A DNA stretch of 64,000 bases from positions 186,001 to 250,000 of the forward strand of contig JAOANU010000008.1 in NCBI GenBank assembly GCA_034387635.1. Direction: 5' to 3'. The notes under the pieces are model-generated. The model was given only the letters and a program-made list of their open reading frames with translations. It was not told the DNA's origin and ran no database searches. This document shows positions 9,887-21,878 of this stretch, in pieces (positions within the stretch are counted from its first letter, which is position 1; every line of letters starts with the position of its first letter). A program made the position numbers and the translations under genes. This stretch comes from Rhodosporidiobolus odoratus. Lineage: Eukaryota > Basidiomycota > Microbotryomycetes > Sporidiobolales > Sporidiobolaceae.

Positions 9887-12800
9887 ATGGCCTTGTCTGC
9901 CCCTACCAATCCACTTGAACTACCACCTTACTCGCTCACTCCCCTCCTCAGTCCCTTGTTCCTTGCCTCTTCCTCTTCCTCTTCCTCCCGCCCCACCTCG
10001 CCAAATCAACACCCACACTCTCCCACTCCACAAGCAACTGGTTTCGCACGACTCGTCTCAGTTGCAACGGGAGCACCACATCCAGCCGGATCCGATTTCA
10101 AGTGCACCTTGAAATCCCTCGACGCCTCAGATCAAAAGCTTTGGCTGGCTGCCACCGATGGACGAGTAAGGCTATACGAGGTCAACGAGCACACTGGAGC
10201 AACCGTACCTCCCGTCGGACTACTCAGTCCAGGTTCACCAGGTAGGAGAACTCCCGTCAAACAGGTTCGCACCTTTTCCCGCACCTTTCCCTCTCACTCA
10301 GCTCATCTAGACTGGCTCGCAGCACTCCGTCCTCGACTTTGTAGACGAGGTCCACCCCTCGCCGTCGAAAAAGCCCGTGGATCGCATCGCTCTTCTCCCA
10401 CGCCTTGACAAAGCCGTCCTGCTATCCGGTATGCTGCCATCCTTCGTCCTCTCCCTCCTGCCCCTCGATCCAAACTGACCTCAAGGTGTCCTGCAGAGGG
10501 CGTCCTGTCTTTCCACACCCTCCCTCTCCTCGCCCCACTCAACACCCAGCACTTTCCCTCGATTCGCGGCGTGTCAACCTTCGCCCTCGACGAGGATGAA
10601 TTGGCGGGAGGAGGGGAGTCGAATGCGATGAATCTTGTCATTGCAAAGCGGAAAACCGTTCACTGGCTGAGGGTAACGAATGAAGGGGTGACGAGCGTCA
10701 AGGTGCGGTTCCCTTGGGTTCTGCATTCCATGGCCGAAAGCTCAGCCCTTCATGTTGCACAGGACCTTCCTCTTCGAAGCGGCGCCCTCGTCTCTGTCTA
10801 CCGCCACGCCCGTCTGTGCATCGCAGACACCGAGAACTATTCGATCGTCGACCTCGAAGCGGCAGAAGCTCTCCCCCTCCTACCGATCTCGCAAACGCCC
10901 CACCCCGACCCTCTACCTGCTACAACGTCGGCCACCGGGACTGCTACGTCTCTTGCGCCACCCGGCGGGCCTGACCCGCGGCAACGCCCTGCAATCGCCT
11001 GTGTGGGAGAAAATGAGTTTCTCATAGCGAGTCACACGGGAGCAACCACGTTAGGAGTATTCGTAACAGAGACGGGTGAGCCGAGTCGAGGAACGGTTGA
11101 ATGGGCTAGTAACCTGCGAAGTCTGGGTGTGTCCTCCCTTTTCTCCTGTCCCCGGTCGACCTTCTCAAGCTGACTTTCTCTGTCCCTCGCCTCTCGCCAT
11201 TCTATCCCTATCCAGCTGTCGAGAACCAGTACACCATAGCCCTTCTTCACAATTCGACCATCGAGCTACATTCCCTCCACACGCTCGAGATTGCCCAAGT
11301 CATCCAACTCCCATCCTCTTCCCCTTCCTCCAGTCCAACCTCGTTCCAACCTCGAGCCCTGATCAAAGCCTGGGAAGGAATCGAAGTGGGTAGCGCAACC
11401 GGAGCAGGAAAGGTGGAACTCGTCTCGATCCCTCTTCTCCCCTTTTCCTCCTCCACCACCACCACCACCGAACGCACCACTCCTCCTTCGACCCCAACCC
11501 GCCGAACGCGGACTCACCGCCCCTCCCTCTCGTCCTCTTCGATCCGTTCGAGTCGTACAACCCACACCACGGCCTCTCGCGATGCCGACACGGGTAGGCC
11601 GTCTACGACTCGAGTCTTACTCGCGGCGAGGAATGGCGTGTATGCTTTGACGCCGTTGACGTTGGTGGTGCAGGCGGACGCTTTGATCGAGAAAGGGAGG
11701 GAGGCGGACGCGAGAGGGTTGGCAGAAGGGTTTGAGGAGTCGCTCATGAAGGGGAGTGGGGAAGAAGGGGAGGATGGGGTGGTGGTTCGTCTTTTTTTCC
11801 CTGGCATCTTCCTTTCATTTGACCGCAACAGAGATGAGCGACTGATGCGTGTGGGGGCCGGCATATAGAATCCTGAACTCTCTTACGTCTACCTTCGATT
11901 AGCCTACCTCTCCCTAACCCGCACCAGTTTCCAAGAAGCCTTTGACCTCTTCCTCAAATCGGGGTGCGATCCCAGACTTGTCGTCAGGATGTTTCCGGAT
12001 TTGAGAGATCCGTTGATTGGGGTCAAGGATGAGGTTGAGGTGGTGAGAGGGTTGAGGGAGGAGGTGAGGAGGTCGAGGACGATTGATGACTATGGTTCGT
12101 GCCAATGCCATCTCGCCCATATGCGATTATCCTTTGCGCTACGCCCCAATGATGTTGCTGACGCTCGTCATGTTTGGCTGCGGACCCCGAACGCCCTCCC
12201 ACAGTCCTCGACAACCTGAATCGCAACTACTCCCCACACCTACAACCTTCCGTCGAAGCCGCATCTCCTACCATCGAGCTACGAGCAAGCTTGACCATGA
12301 CGGCAAGAGACTGCTTGTTGAGCTACCTGATGAAGTGGAGGGCGCGACGACGGAATGGGGAGGATGAGGCGGTGGTGGATTCGAGAAAGGTGGACATGGT
12401 GCGCTTGCCTTGATTGCCACTGTCTTGGCGAGACTCGCGATGATAGGGCTCGCGATACCCTCAGTGGGACCTCTGCTAACACATGGTTGACCTCGGCAGG
12501 TCGTCGATACGACTCTCGTCCGGCTTCTTTCTGAACACTCCCGTCCAGCAGATATCACCGTCCTCCTCACCAGCCCGAACGATTGCGTGCTGCCCTGCAT
12601 AGTCCCCTCCCTTTTATCATCCCGCCTCTACACCCTCCTGACAAACCTGTACCTGGAACGGGGCGAAACGGAGAAAACCCTCGCGGTTTGGAGTGGGGTC
12701 GTGGAAGGGCGGTATGAGCGACCGAGGGAGGGAGAGGAGGAGGAGGAGGGGTGGACGGAGGGGGAGGTGGTTAAGAGAGTCGGGGAATTGGTTTGGAGAA

Positions 12801-14489
12801 CGAGGGAGAAGGGGCTGACGGAGAAGTGGGGGTTGTGGGTGTTGAAGTACGATGCGGGGCTTGGGTTGAAGGTAGGTCTCTCGGTTCCTCGCGCTATCCG
12901 TTTCCTCGCATGAGGTGAGGTAGACGAGCTCGCATATACGCGCAACGCTGCTTGAAGCCCGGCGTTCTGCTCTTGCCTTCTCCCGTTTGACATTGACTGA
13001 CTTTATCGTCTTGCAGCTCTTCACGGATCCGAAGCAGACCCTCACATTCGAAACTCGTGACCTGTTCGCGAAAATGCGAGAGGTAGACCCGAACGCGGCG
13101 GACATGTTCCTGGAGAGCACTGTCTTGCTCGAGCGAGATACGGTGCGTCTTTTCCGACTTATATGCTATCCTCTGCAGCAGCTGATACACGAGGCACGCT
13201 CATCCTATATATAGGACTCTCGCCTACATGCTGACTTGGTCAAGCGGTACATCGGTCGGCTAGGCGAGCTGCTGGCTGAACCGGAGGCCAAGGCGCACTT
13301 ACGGGATCAAGGTCCGCTTTTTCTCACCGCTCGACTTGCTGTCAAACTCACAGCTTTCATCCGCCTTCGCAGAGTCGGCTTACACTGCTCTCGCCTCCTC
13401 GACTTCCTCTCCGCCGGCTTTCCTGTCCTTCTTGACGTCCCGCTACGACCCTTCTTCTCCTCATGCCTTACTTGATCGGGTTCGTCTCAAGGCGCTCCTG
13501 TTCCTGGGAGGTAGCTCAAAATACGACTTGCAAGGGGCGAAGCAGGAGCTGGAAGAGATGGAGATGAGAGGGTTGAGGGGGTTGGTGCTTGAAAGGGTGA
13601 TTGTCTACGGCAAGGTGCGTTGTTCGCCCTCCACTCCTTCGAACAGCCTTATTCACGCATGCTGCCGTGTAGCTTCACCTTGACCGTCAAGCCCTCTCAC
13701 TCCTTCTGCACACCCTTCACGACCTCTCGTCTGCGGAAACCTATTCGCTTCAAAGTGGAGACCCTCTCTGCATGTCCGACGTTTCCACCGCAGCCTCGAA
13801 ACTCAGCCTACCCTTCAAACGCGCACGCCAGCATCGTTCGACGGCGAAGCTCGAGGAAGAGGACCGAAGAAAGAAGAGCTTGGCGAACCTGTTGGTTGAG
13901 ATGTGCTTGAGCGCGACCAATTCGACCGCATCAGAGTCAGGCGAGCCCGGGGAAACAAGGACAGTGAAGGAGGAACAGGTTGCACGGCTCCTTGAGACGC
14001 AGGCGTTGCATCTCGAAACGCTCGACGTGCGTTGCCCCCCCTCGTCCCCTTTCCCTTTCTTGAGCCGAGCGCCACTGACCTAACCTTGCATCGATCGACA
14101 CTGCCTAGGTCCTCCCGCTCCTCCCTTCCTCCTACCCGCTGCCCCTCCTCTCAACCTACCTGTCTCGGTCCCTCCGCCGGTCCCTGCACGCGCACCAAGA
14201 CGCGTCGATCCTGAAATCGCTCGCTTCGGCTCAGACTCTGGCGGTTTCGGAGAGGGTGTTTGAGATGCAGGCCAAGATGGGGGGCACGGTGCAGCTTACT
14301 CCTTCTTCTTCTTCTCCTGGGAATCGGGCGGCTGGGGGAGGAGGACAAGGCGGCGGTGAGGGGAAGAGAACGAGGGAGAAAACGAATGTGGTTGCAGTTG
14401 AGGGGAAAGAACAGCATGATGAAGCGGGAGGGGAGAAGAGGTCACCGAGTGTCCCATTGGACGGGTCTGTCGAGTTGGATTTGCGGTAG
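9887..14489 (+). CDS. CORVET/HOPS tethering subunit of the Vps3/Vps39 (TGFBRAP1) family
   Basis: A long multi-exon gene from ATG 9887 (MALSAPTNPLELPPYS) to a stop ending at 14489. The N-terminal part is a CNH-type propeller: KCTLKSLDASDQKLWLAATDGRVRLYEV, then HSVLDFVDEVHP, FPSIRGVSTFALDEDE, VIAKRKTVHWLRV, FLIASHTGATTLGVFV. The middle is clathrin-repeat-like: ARNGVYALTPLTLVVQADALI, YVYLRLAYLSLTRTSFQEAFDLFLKSGCDPR, LYTLLTNLYLERGETEKTLAVW, LFTDPKQTLTFETRDLF. The end matches the Vps39-2 block (VLPLLPSSYPLPLLSTYLSRSLRRS, then SERVFEMQAKMGG). Proteins with this order tether endosomes and vacuoles through Rab5 or Rab7 as CORVET (Vps3) or HOPS (Vps39) subunits. The sequence does not decide which. A Gly/Lys-rich tail of about 70 residues follows. 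Confidence 0.84.
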
Positions 14490-14632
14490 GTTCGGACAAG
14501 AGATTGACACAGTGACTCGGAGGCGTCGTGAATATTCTTGCCGCCCCACTTTGGATTTCGGCGGACCTTGTCGTGTTTGCTCTTGGACGAGCGTGGCTTG
14601 ATTGAGCTGTCGCTTCGACTCAACCAGCTGAC

Positions 14633-16612
14633 ATGGCGCCTCGGCTGGCTTCAGCCATTACTGCTCGACTTGACCACGCCCTGCGAACGATTCATCAAGC
14701 GACCCCTCGATTGATCGCCTCACCTCCGGTGGGACAGGGAGGCGGACCTGTCAAGCGGGCGAGCGTAGCTATCAGTAAGTTGCTTCGTCTCTGTCTGTCT
14801 GACCGTACAAGGATGGTCGACCGTCTCCTGAGGTGACGAGATCTGCCTATCGAGGAGAGCCTGAGCAACTCATTGAGCCCTCGAGTGGGCTGCAGAGTGA
14901 ATCGACTGACGCTGATGCACCTGCAGTCATCCGGCTACGACCTCAACATCCACCTCCAGCTTCCTCCATCTCCAACTTGACTTCCCCCACCACCTCACCC
15001 TTCAACCCAACAATTCCCCTCGACCCTTCCCCACCTTCAACTCCTCCTCAAAGACCACCGAGCCCTACGTCGTATGTATCGACCAACCCCGAGTCCCTCT
15101 CAGGCCCATCCGGGGTCGTCCAGCAGCTCGACGACTTTTTCCAGCTCCCTTGGGTTAGGGACGAAAAGACTACGGTCGAGATACTCTACATCAAGAGGGC
15201 CTCGAGGACAACAGAGTACGCCTTCTTCCTGTCTTGCACGCCGCCGACGCACCTGACCTTCATCTTGATCCTGCCCCGGCCTATTCTTCCCATTTTGCTT
15301 TCTCCTCGTGCCGTCCCCATTCACCTCCAGTCGATGGAGTGGCCACTGCGCATTTCCAGGCGGGCGAACAGAACCAGACGACGAGTCTGCTGAGTTTACC
15401 GCGTTGAGGGAGACATGGGAAGAGGTCGGACTGGATCTCGCGGAGAAGGATTGGATATCGTGCGTTTTACCAGACGACCCTTTCATTCTTGCTGTTGTTT
15501 CTGCACTCTCGCTTGATCTGACAGGGTTTTGCCGGACCTGCAGTATCGGCCAACTGGACGACCGGGAAATTACGACCTCACTGGGCAAACGGTTGCTCAT
15601 GATCCTTTCACCCTTCGGTCCGTCCTACCTTGTCACGCCCATTGTCTCTGGCAAGCTCGAGCTTACACGTCTCTCCGTATAGTCTTCCTTCACACCTCTC
15701 CTTACGCCCCTGTACCCGAACTTCAGGAATCCGAGGTTGCCTCTGCGCACTGGATTCCGATCGAGCTACTCTATCCACCAGCGGCCAAATACGGCTCTGT
15801 ACCGATAGACATAGCGACAAGACTAGCGCCGCGGAATCGCTTTGCCCGAGGGACACTAAAGATGCTGATGGGGCAGATGGATTTTGCGTACGTCGGGCTC
15901 TTTCTGTCCCCTTAACAGCCGCCTTGATCCGAGACGGCGGCTGCGAGTGTCGCTGACTGCCAATCACCTATTCAGATGCGTTCATCTCCCTAATGACCCC
16001 GTCGCCAGCGGGCCCGGCTTGTTCGGCGCAGCACCTTCGACAAAGCTGCCGGATATCAGCTTGTGGGGATTGACTTACGGGTATGCAGTCGTTCCTTCAC
16101 CCCCTCCTCTATACCTACGTACTGACCGTCTCGGTGGATACGGCAGAATGACCCTCGACCTCCTCTCGCAAATGTCGCTCAGCGGTTCTTCCCCCGACCT
16201 CTCAACCTACCCCTACCCAACCGGCATACCCTCCTCCCTGTCTCACTCTACTCCTTCACCCTCATCCTCGTCCTCCTTGAAGACCACCTCTTCCCGCTCA
16301 AGCTCCAGTACAGTCGCCTCGGATGCGTCCATCTTCCCCCGGTTCTCCCATCCCGACATCAACCTCCTGATTTTCCTCTTCTCCTTCCGCTACCGTCGCC
16401 TCTTACGTCACCCAAGCGCCCAAACCAAGAACAAGAGTGGTGGGGGACGACCGCACGGGCGGGTGAATTGGGCGGGGGTAGAAGCTGGGTTGTTTTACGC
16501 GGCCGTCAGGAAGGCGTTGGTCGTGGCGGTGGTGTTGAGGGCCACGGCGGTCCTGGGAGGCGTGGCGGGGCTGGTTTGGTGGGTCAGAGCGAGGTGGTTC
16601 GCACGGCGGTAG
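14633..16612 (+). CDS. Nudix hydrolase with C-terminal transmembrane segment
   Basis: Starts at ATG 14633 (MAPRLASAITARLDHALRTI). A first intron is removed between VAI and IRLRP. A proline-rich linker leads to the Nudix fold. The Nudix box is clear: CAFPGGRTEPDDESAEFTAL then RETWEEVGLDL, matching Gx5Ex7REUxEExGU, including the acidic metal ligands. The FPGGR context recalls CoA diphosphatases (Pcd1 type). Downstream blocks are VFLHTSPYAPVPELQESEVASAHWIPIELLYPP, FARGTLKMLMGQMDF and LPDISLWGLTYGMTLDLL, the last typical of that group. After a Ser-rich region and a basic stretch, the C-terminus has a hydrophobic helix (VVAVVLRATAVLGGVAGLVWWV) capped by RARWFARR, suggesting tail anchoring. The substrate is inferred only. 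The stop ends at 16612. Confidence 0.86.
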
Positions 16613-17176
16613 ATTGATATGGGATGGCTTGTATTGGCATGTCCTTTTTCTCGCCCACTTTGTGGTGGAACGGATGGATCCCTCCATCTCTTCGTTTGGC
16701 GTCCTGCCTTACCGGTCCACAGCTAGCAGCGTCTCGCGGAGCTGCAAAGATACGAGACCTCGACCGTTACTGACCTTCTCAACCCAGGGTCAAAGGCTCG
16801 TAGCAACCAAGCTACAACGCAAGACCGTAAGGATACGAGCTCGATCCGGTACCAAGTTGGGAAGGTAAGCAGATCTGAACGGCAGAATCGGGGGATTCTG
16901 TGACAAGAAAATAAGAAGAGAAGCAGGGTATGCAGGGTACGACAAGGATGAGGACGCTATGTACTGTAAAAAGGGATGGACGGGACGACAAAGGGAATGT
17001 ACGTAGTCTGTGCTGCTCTGTATGAGCAGGAGGGTGGGCATCGTCAGCGACTTCTATCGGGGGCGGGGGCAACGACGTCGACGCACCTCGAAGTTCAGGG
17101 GTAAGGCAGGTTCAAGCCACTCCTGTAGCGGTTGCTTCTTCCCGTCCACGACGGACCCGCCAATCGCAGAGCCTGA
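16613..17176. other. Intergenic region between convergent genes
   Basis: About 560 bases between the stops of the Nudix gene and the leftward gene at 17177. No coding frame has a recognisable motif. Presumably it holds two 3' UTRs. Confidence 0.5.
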
Positions 17177-17887
17177 TCATTGCGGAGAGACGGCTGACGA
17201 AGCGGTCTTCTTTTCCTCCTCCTCTTCATCCTCGTCCTCGTCTTCGTCGCTGAGCCAGCCCTGTCCCCTGCGTCGGAACGGAGTCGGCACGAATACCCTC
17301 TTGGTCGATTGGCACGGCATCATCACAACCTGTTCCGTCTGGTTGGGAGAAGCGGCATCTCCGCAGGGTGTCTTGGCAGCCAACCTCTCGCCAATTACCT
17401 CGGGTCGGACCGTGTCGTCGAGCTCTTCAAGGGTAGAAGGAGGGAGCTCGTTGATCATCAAGTCGGAGAGGAGAGGGAGGGCATCGCTACGAGTTCCGGC
17501 TGATCGAGATGAACGACGACGGGCAAGAAGGGATGATCCGGAGGAGGCGGAAGCAGTAGTGAGAGGGTGCGGGGATGGTCGGACGGGTGGAAGAGGTGCT
17601 TTGACCTCGAGAGAGGAGGGGGAAGGGATGGGAGGTGCGGGCCGGCTTGGCACCGTTGAAAGGGACCGCGGCGAGGCTTTCGGACTCGAGTGGGACCGAC
17701 GAGGGATGGCTTCCGCTCGAGGGTTGAAACGCAGGACAGCAGGAGTGAGTATGTGGTCGCTCGAGCGGGTTCGGAGGGCGCTCGGGCGTCTTTGAGGCTG
17801 AGGACGAGGTGGGAGGTTGAACGAGGAGGGTGAGCCGTAAAAGGAGGAGGAGGGTGAGGAGGGCTGCGAGTGAACAGCAGCGGTCAT
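17177..17887 (-). CDS. Ser/Pro-rich protein with acidic tail, function unknown
   Basis: An uninterrupted frame of 236 codons from ATG 17887 (MTAAVHSQPSSPSSSFYGSP) to TGA at 17177-17179. In-frame sequence continues upstream to 18007, but the start at 17887 begins the conserved-looking part. The protein is disordered: Ser/Pro/Arg-rich with RSSDHILTPAVLRFNPRAEA near the front. In the middle it has a likely ordered block, DALPLLSDLMINELPPSTLEELDDTVRPEVIGERLA. It ends in KRVFVPTPFRRRGQGWLSDE followed by a run of about 15 Asp/Glu residues. The arrangement suggests a regulatory or signalling adaptor, but no family is recognised. Codon usage matches its neighbours. Confidence 0.62.
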   Translation of the reverse strand: MTAAVHSQPSSPSSSFYGSPSSFNLPPRPQPQRRPSALRTRSSDHILTPAVLRFNPRAEAIPRRSHSSPKASPRSLSTVPSRPAPPIPSPSSLEVKAPLPPVRPSPHPLTTASASSGSSLLARRRSSRSAGTRSDALPLLSDLMINELPPSTLEELDDTVRPEVIGERLAAKTPCGDAASPNQTEQVVMMPCQSTKRVFVPTPFRRRGQGWLSDEDEDEDEEEEEKKTASSAVSPQ

Positions 17888-18122
17888 GACGAAGGGTCCC
17901 TTGTAAACCCGCTGGTACCGTGTCACTGGCGGTGGTGAGAAGGACGGAAGAGAGGAGGAAGAAAAAGAGGGGAACCTTTGGAGGCTCCTCTCTTTAACCC
18001 CGCACACCCCACTTCACTTATTTAGACTCTGACTAGACAAGGTTCGAAGACGTCAGGGGGTCAGTTTACGAGCGGCGCAGGCAAGACGCAGGAAAGGAAG
18101 CGGACGCGCAGGGTCTTCTCTG

Positions 18123-19537
18123 CTAGCCATGTACTGTCCGCAGCGACGAGGTGACTTTGGTGGTCGAAGAAGCTGGATGTTTCCAAGATGTGTCAGCGAG
18201 AAAAAATTCAAGTTCGACAACGCCATGGCGTGCTCCGCGAGTCCGCGCTGGGCGAAGGGCACTCACGCTCTTTGCGCGTCTTGCCGTTCCAGCGACTGTT
18301 CCAGGTAGGGCATTTGCGCTTCGAGGTGGAAGAGCGAGGGAGGAACAGGAGTCAGTCAGCGTCCTGCACGGCCATTGCGCAGAATACGAACTCCGCTTAC
18401 CTTGATCTCCTCGCAGTCCTTCACGAGCTGCTTGACGAGGGGTGTACCCTCTTCGAGTAAACCTTCGAGGTCTCCCCGCTGTTGTCTGCCCTCCTCGCTC
18501 CTCAGCCAGTACCACTCATTCGGGCGGGCGTTCGCTGAGGGCTTGTGCTCGGCGAGAAAGTGGTCGACCGTACTGACTGACGCTGGGGCGATAAGCTGCG
18601 AAGAGAAGTCGATTACCCCGATTCTGATTTTCCCTCCTTGGTTCCCTTGCGCTCAGCTCTCTCACGTCTCATTAGTGTTGGTCCAGAAAACTGGACCTTT
18701 CAACGGCTCCACTCAGACCCGCCACACTACTCGTCTCGCAACCAAGCCCAAGACGTACGCGCCTTCTCCCTCTGCGACGACCGAGGTGCTGTCGAGGGAG
18801 GTCCTGCTGCATGAGCGGTGGCTGCAGACGTCCCACTTATCGAGGCTGGGCAACATAACAAGCTCATGTCAGCCATTGCCACCGCTGCACTCGCAATCAG
18901 ATCAATCAAGCAACTGGACCCCCCAGGAAACTTCAAACGTACTGTCTTCCTTCTCCTCCTGTTCCCAGTACGAGAGCGACGAGTCCGAGTCCTCGTCGCT
19001 CTCGAATTTGCCGCTCTCGAACTCCTCGTCGCTCTCAAATTCGTTGCTCTCGAACTCCTCGTCGCTCTCGTACTGGTTTCTCTTTACCTTCTTCTTTCCC
19101 TTTCGTCCCCCTGCTGCTCTTCCCTTTGCCCTGCCTTTCCCCTTGCTTGACTCCATTGCCGTCCCCTTTGACTTCCCACCTTTCTTGTTCCTCTCCTGCG
19201 TTTTCTCCCCTCCCTTCGCCACCTTTGAACTCACCTCCTCTTCTTCGACCCGTTCTCCCTTTATCGGGCTTGAAGTAGGAGAGAGACAAGCCCGAAACCG
19301 ATCAGAGGTGCGCTCTTCCTTCTTCTGTGTCTTTCCCCTGTGTGGCAGCTGACCTGTTGCGTTTTGCAAGCTTCCTCCCTCTCGTACCTCGCCCCTCACT
19401 GTCGTTACTCCGGTCTGGTCTCGTTCTCGTTCACACTCGTGTATGTTCCTGCTTTCCTTCTGGGCAGACAGAACGAAGTGGTGTTGACGCTGCCCTGCTT
19501 GCTCATACAGTTGAACAACCTTTACCACCCGTCGCAT
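18123..19537 (-). CDS. Lys-rich/acidic-repeat protein, multi-exon, function unknown
   Basis: The leftward reading begins near ATG 19537 (MRRVVKVVQLYEQAGQRQHH). It runs into a strongly basic tract (GKGRAKGRAAGGRKGKKKVK), then an acidic near-repeat built on FESDEEF (three imperfect copies around 18960-19060). After at least one intron a clean coding block appears at about 18418-18612: STVDHFLAEHKPSANARPNE, then WYWLRSEEGRQQRGDLEGL and TPLVKQLVKDCEEIK. Phase-consistent splicing (GTAAGC...AAG, GTGAGT...CAG) carries it to a stop at 18123-18125 with a basic end (RKCPTWNSRWNGKTRKE, then SSTTKVTSS). The basic plus acidic layout suggests a nuclear protein. The 5' exons and the join across 18615-18830 are uncertain. 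No family is recognised. Confidence 0.48.
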
Positions 19538-20170
19538 GAGCGATCCATCTTCTCCGGAACTCACACCCTGCTGTTTCTCAGTGAGTCACTCTTCCCTTTC
19601 TGACTCACCACAGACAGAGCTCGAAGCTGACAGGGGTGAATATGTGTAATAGGTGCCAGCGCCACTGGTGAGTTAGGGTGTTTCAGTACGCGAGCGATGG
19701 ACTGGGTTGGTGCATAGGTTCTCTTGCCCTGGATGGCACAGGGTTGCTATTCCCGTAGTTAGCGTAGCACGGGGACGGAAGGTGATTGCAACGCGCTGCT
19801 CTCTCCCACCTACATCAAACTTACATGCCTGCTTCCCCAACGGTACTTTGACTCGCTTACTGCTCTCGCGCTTGCCCGCCGCTCCTCACCCTGCTTGGCG
19901 CCATCGGCTTACCTCCGGCTTTTTTTATCTGGCCTCTGTTTCCAGCTTTTCCTGCGCTTTTGGGCTCAAACGCATCGCAACATGCTGCAATGCAAGCTAG
20001 CGTCGAGGGCGCAGAGGGTCGGGACCTGGAGAGAAGGACGGTGAGCGGGGAGCACCGGGGAGCCGACGGCCCCACCACAGCCCTTTTCCTTCGCGTTGAG
20101 TCTTTTCTTTTCCTTCCCACCCGAACGTTACGACTCACTGTCGCACCAGCAGCACCTACCACTCTCGCTC
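19538..20170. other. Divergent intergenic region
   Basis: About 630 bases between the leftward Lys-rich gene and the rightward PLP-enzyme gene. A short plus-strand frame at 19536 (MSDPSSPELTPCCFS, then a possible GTGAGT donor) does not join convincingly to the downstream gene. The stretch is pyrimidine-rich on the plus strand before 20171, as expected for a fungal promoter/5' leader. Confidence 0.45.
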
Positions 20171-21878
20171 ATGAAGACTCGCACCGTCCCCTCCTTGTCC
20201 GCCGCCCCCACCTTGAGCACTCGTGGACAGAAGGCGCTGGCTCGCCCTCCTCTCTTACGTTGTTCGCTCTTCGAGTGCCTCTACGGGTCGGAGACAGCCC
20301 CACTGGGACTGCTCAACCTGGGAGTAGCTGAGAACGTACGTCTTGTCGCAATTGTCGCGTCTTTCTGCCTCGCAACCCCTGCCCAGCACTCATTGCTCAT
20401 CTGACCTCTCACCCCTGAGTAGAGCCTCTGCGTCGACTGGCTTGCAGCACACTTTGAGCGCAATTTCAAGCTCGATTATACGGACCTCAGCACTGTGAGC
20501 TGGGAGTGTCCTTTTTCCATGTGGTTTTCGTGGCTGACCGCGGACCTCGCAGTACGGCTCTGCTCTTACCGGCTCGACACGCCTGTTTGCCGCACTCCGT
20601 CATCTCTACAGCGCGTACTTCGACGCCCGCATCCCGGTTGAACCTTCCCACATCATCACCGGCGCGGGGTGTTCAGCCGTCATCGACTCACTCGTATCCG
20701 TTATTGCCGATCCCGGCGACGGCATCCTCGTGGCGAAGCCCTTCTATAACGGCTTCTCGGCCTCGTTTGGCTGCAGGAACGAAGTGCTAGCTGTCGGCGT
20801 AGACATTCCGGCTGGAAAGGAAGCCAGCGTGGAGTCTTTGGCTTGTTTCGAGCGCACGCTGGCGGAATCTGAGGCACGGGGCGTGCGCATTCGTGCTGTC
20901 ATGGTCTGTAATCCGCATAACCCTCTTGGTGCGCACCGGCTTCTGCTCGTTTCAGCAGGACGGCTGCTCACCCTCACCCCTTTTTTAATTCGCAGGGTTC
21001 TGTTACTCTCGGGAAGTATTGCTCGCTTACTGCGCCTTCGCTGAGGCGCATGACCTCCATCTGATCTGCGATGAGATATAGTAAGCCAGCGTCACACGCC
21101 TCTACGCGCCCAATCGAAAACAAATTTACTTTTCTGCCATTCTACAGCGCTTTATCCACTTTCCCCACTCCCAACAGCGATTCCATCCCCTTCACTTCCG
21201 TTCTATCGCTCGATGTCCTTGCTGAGGCAGCCTGCAACCCCGCTCGGGTCCATCAAGTCTACTCGGCCAGCAAGGACTTCGGCGCGAACGCCCTGCGCCT
21301 TGGCGTTCTCGTCTCGCAAGCCAATCCCGACCTCCACACGGCTATGGAGTCGAGCTGCCTGCTCATGAAGATCTCGAGCGCAGCCGACGTGTGCTGGTCT
21401 TCCCTCCTCCTCGATTCCGTCGCCCTCCCGACTTACCTCGCCCTCAACCGCTCACGCCTTTCCAGCGCCTATTCCCGCGCCACCACATTCCTTTCCTTCC
21501 ACGGCATTCCCTACCGCCCTTCGAACGCGGGACACTTTATCTTCATCGACCTGAGGCGTTTGTTGCCTGACCACGACGAGAATGGCATGAAGCTTCTCGA
21601 CGATGTTGCGAGGGAAGGAGAGCTGGCCAAGCACTTTCTGGGGCACGGAGTGAACCTCGTAAGTCTGTCTGCCCTTCTCGCTCTTGCCTGGCTCGACTGA
21701 CGCGCGTTCCGAACAGGCTCGCGGCACCGCCTACTCGGGGACGCCGGGATTCTTCCGACTTACCTTCACCCTTCGTCCTGACTACTTCGAGATCGGGCTG
21801 AAGCGCCTTGAGCTGGCTCTGGGGCTTTCGGGGAGTCCAGCGAGCGGGATGGCCAGCAGTGAGGGGATGGACATTTGA
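20171..21878 (+). CDS. PLP-dependent class I aminotransferase, ACC-synthase-like
   Basis: Fold-type I PLP enzyme resembling 1-aminocyclopropane-1-carboxylate synthase-like proteins. From ATG 20171 (MKTRTVPSLSAAPTLSTRGQ) the spliced reading includes LLNLGVAENSLCVDWLAAHF, the hallmark NLGVAEN block. It is followed by YGSALTGSTRLFAALRHLYS, HIITGAGCSAVIDSLVSVIADPGD and VAKPFYNGF. Then come VMVCNPHNPLG (the NPxNP substrate-side motif), HDLHLICDEIY (Asp and Tyr contacting PLP), VYSASKDFGANALRLG (Schiff-base Lys) and GFFRLTFTLRPDYFEIGLKRL (carboxylate-binding Arg). The stop ends at 21878. An in-frame ATG at 20096 is an alternative start. Family enzymes in fungi act as aminotransferases or lyases on methionine or tryptophan-type substrates. 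Real ACC synthase activity is not implied by motifs alone. Confidence 0.87.

Noticed and set aside
18375..19352. Long plus-strand frame of 325 codons
   Set aside because: It is Ser/Leu/Phe-rich and is the complement of the minus-strand Lys-rich and acidic-repeat coding sequence. The minus-strand reading has better codon use and splice sites.
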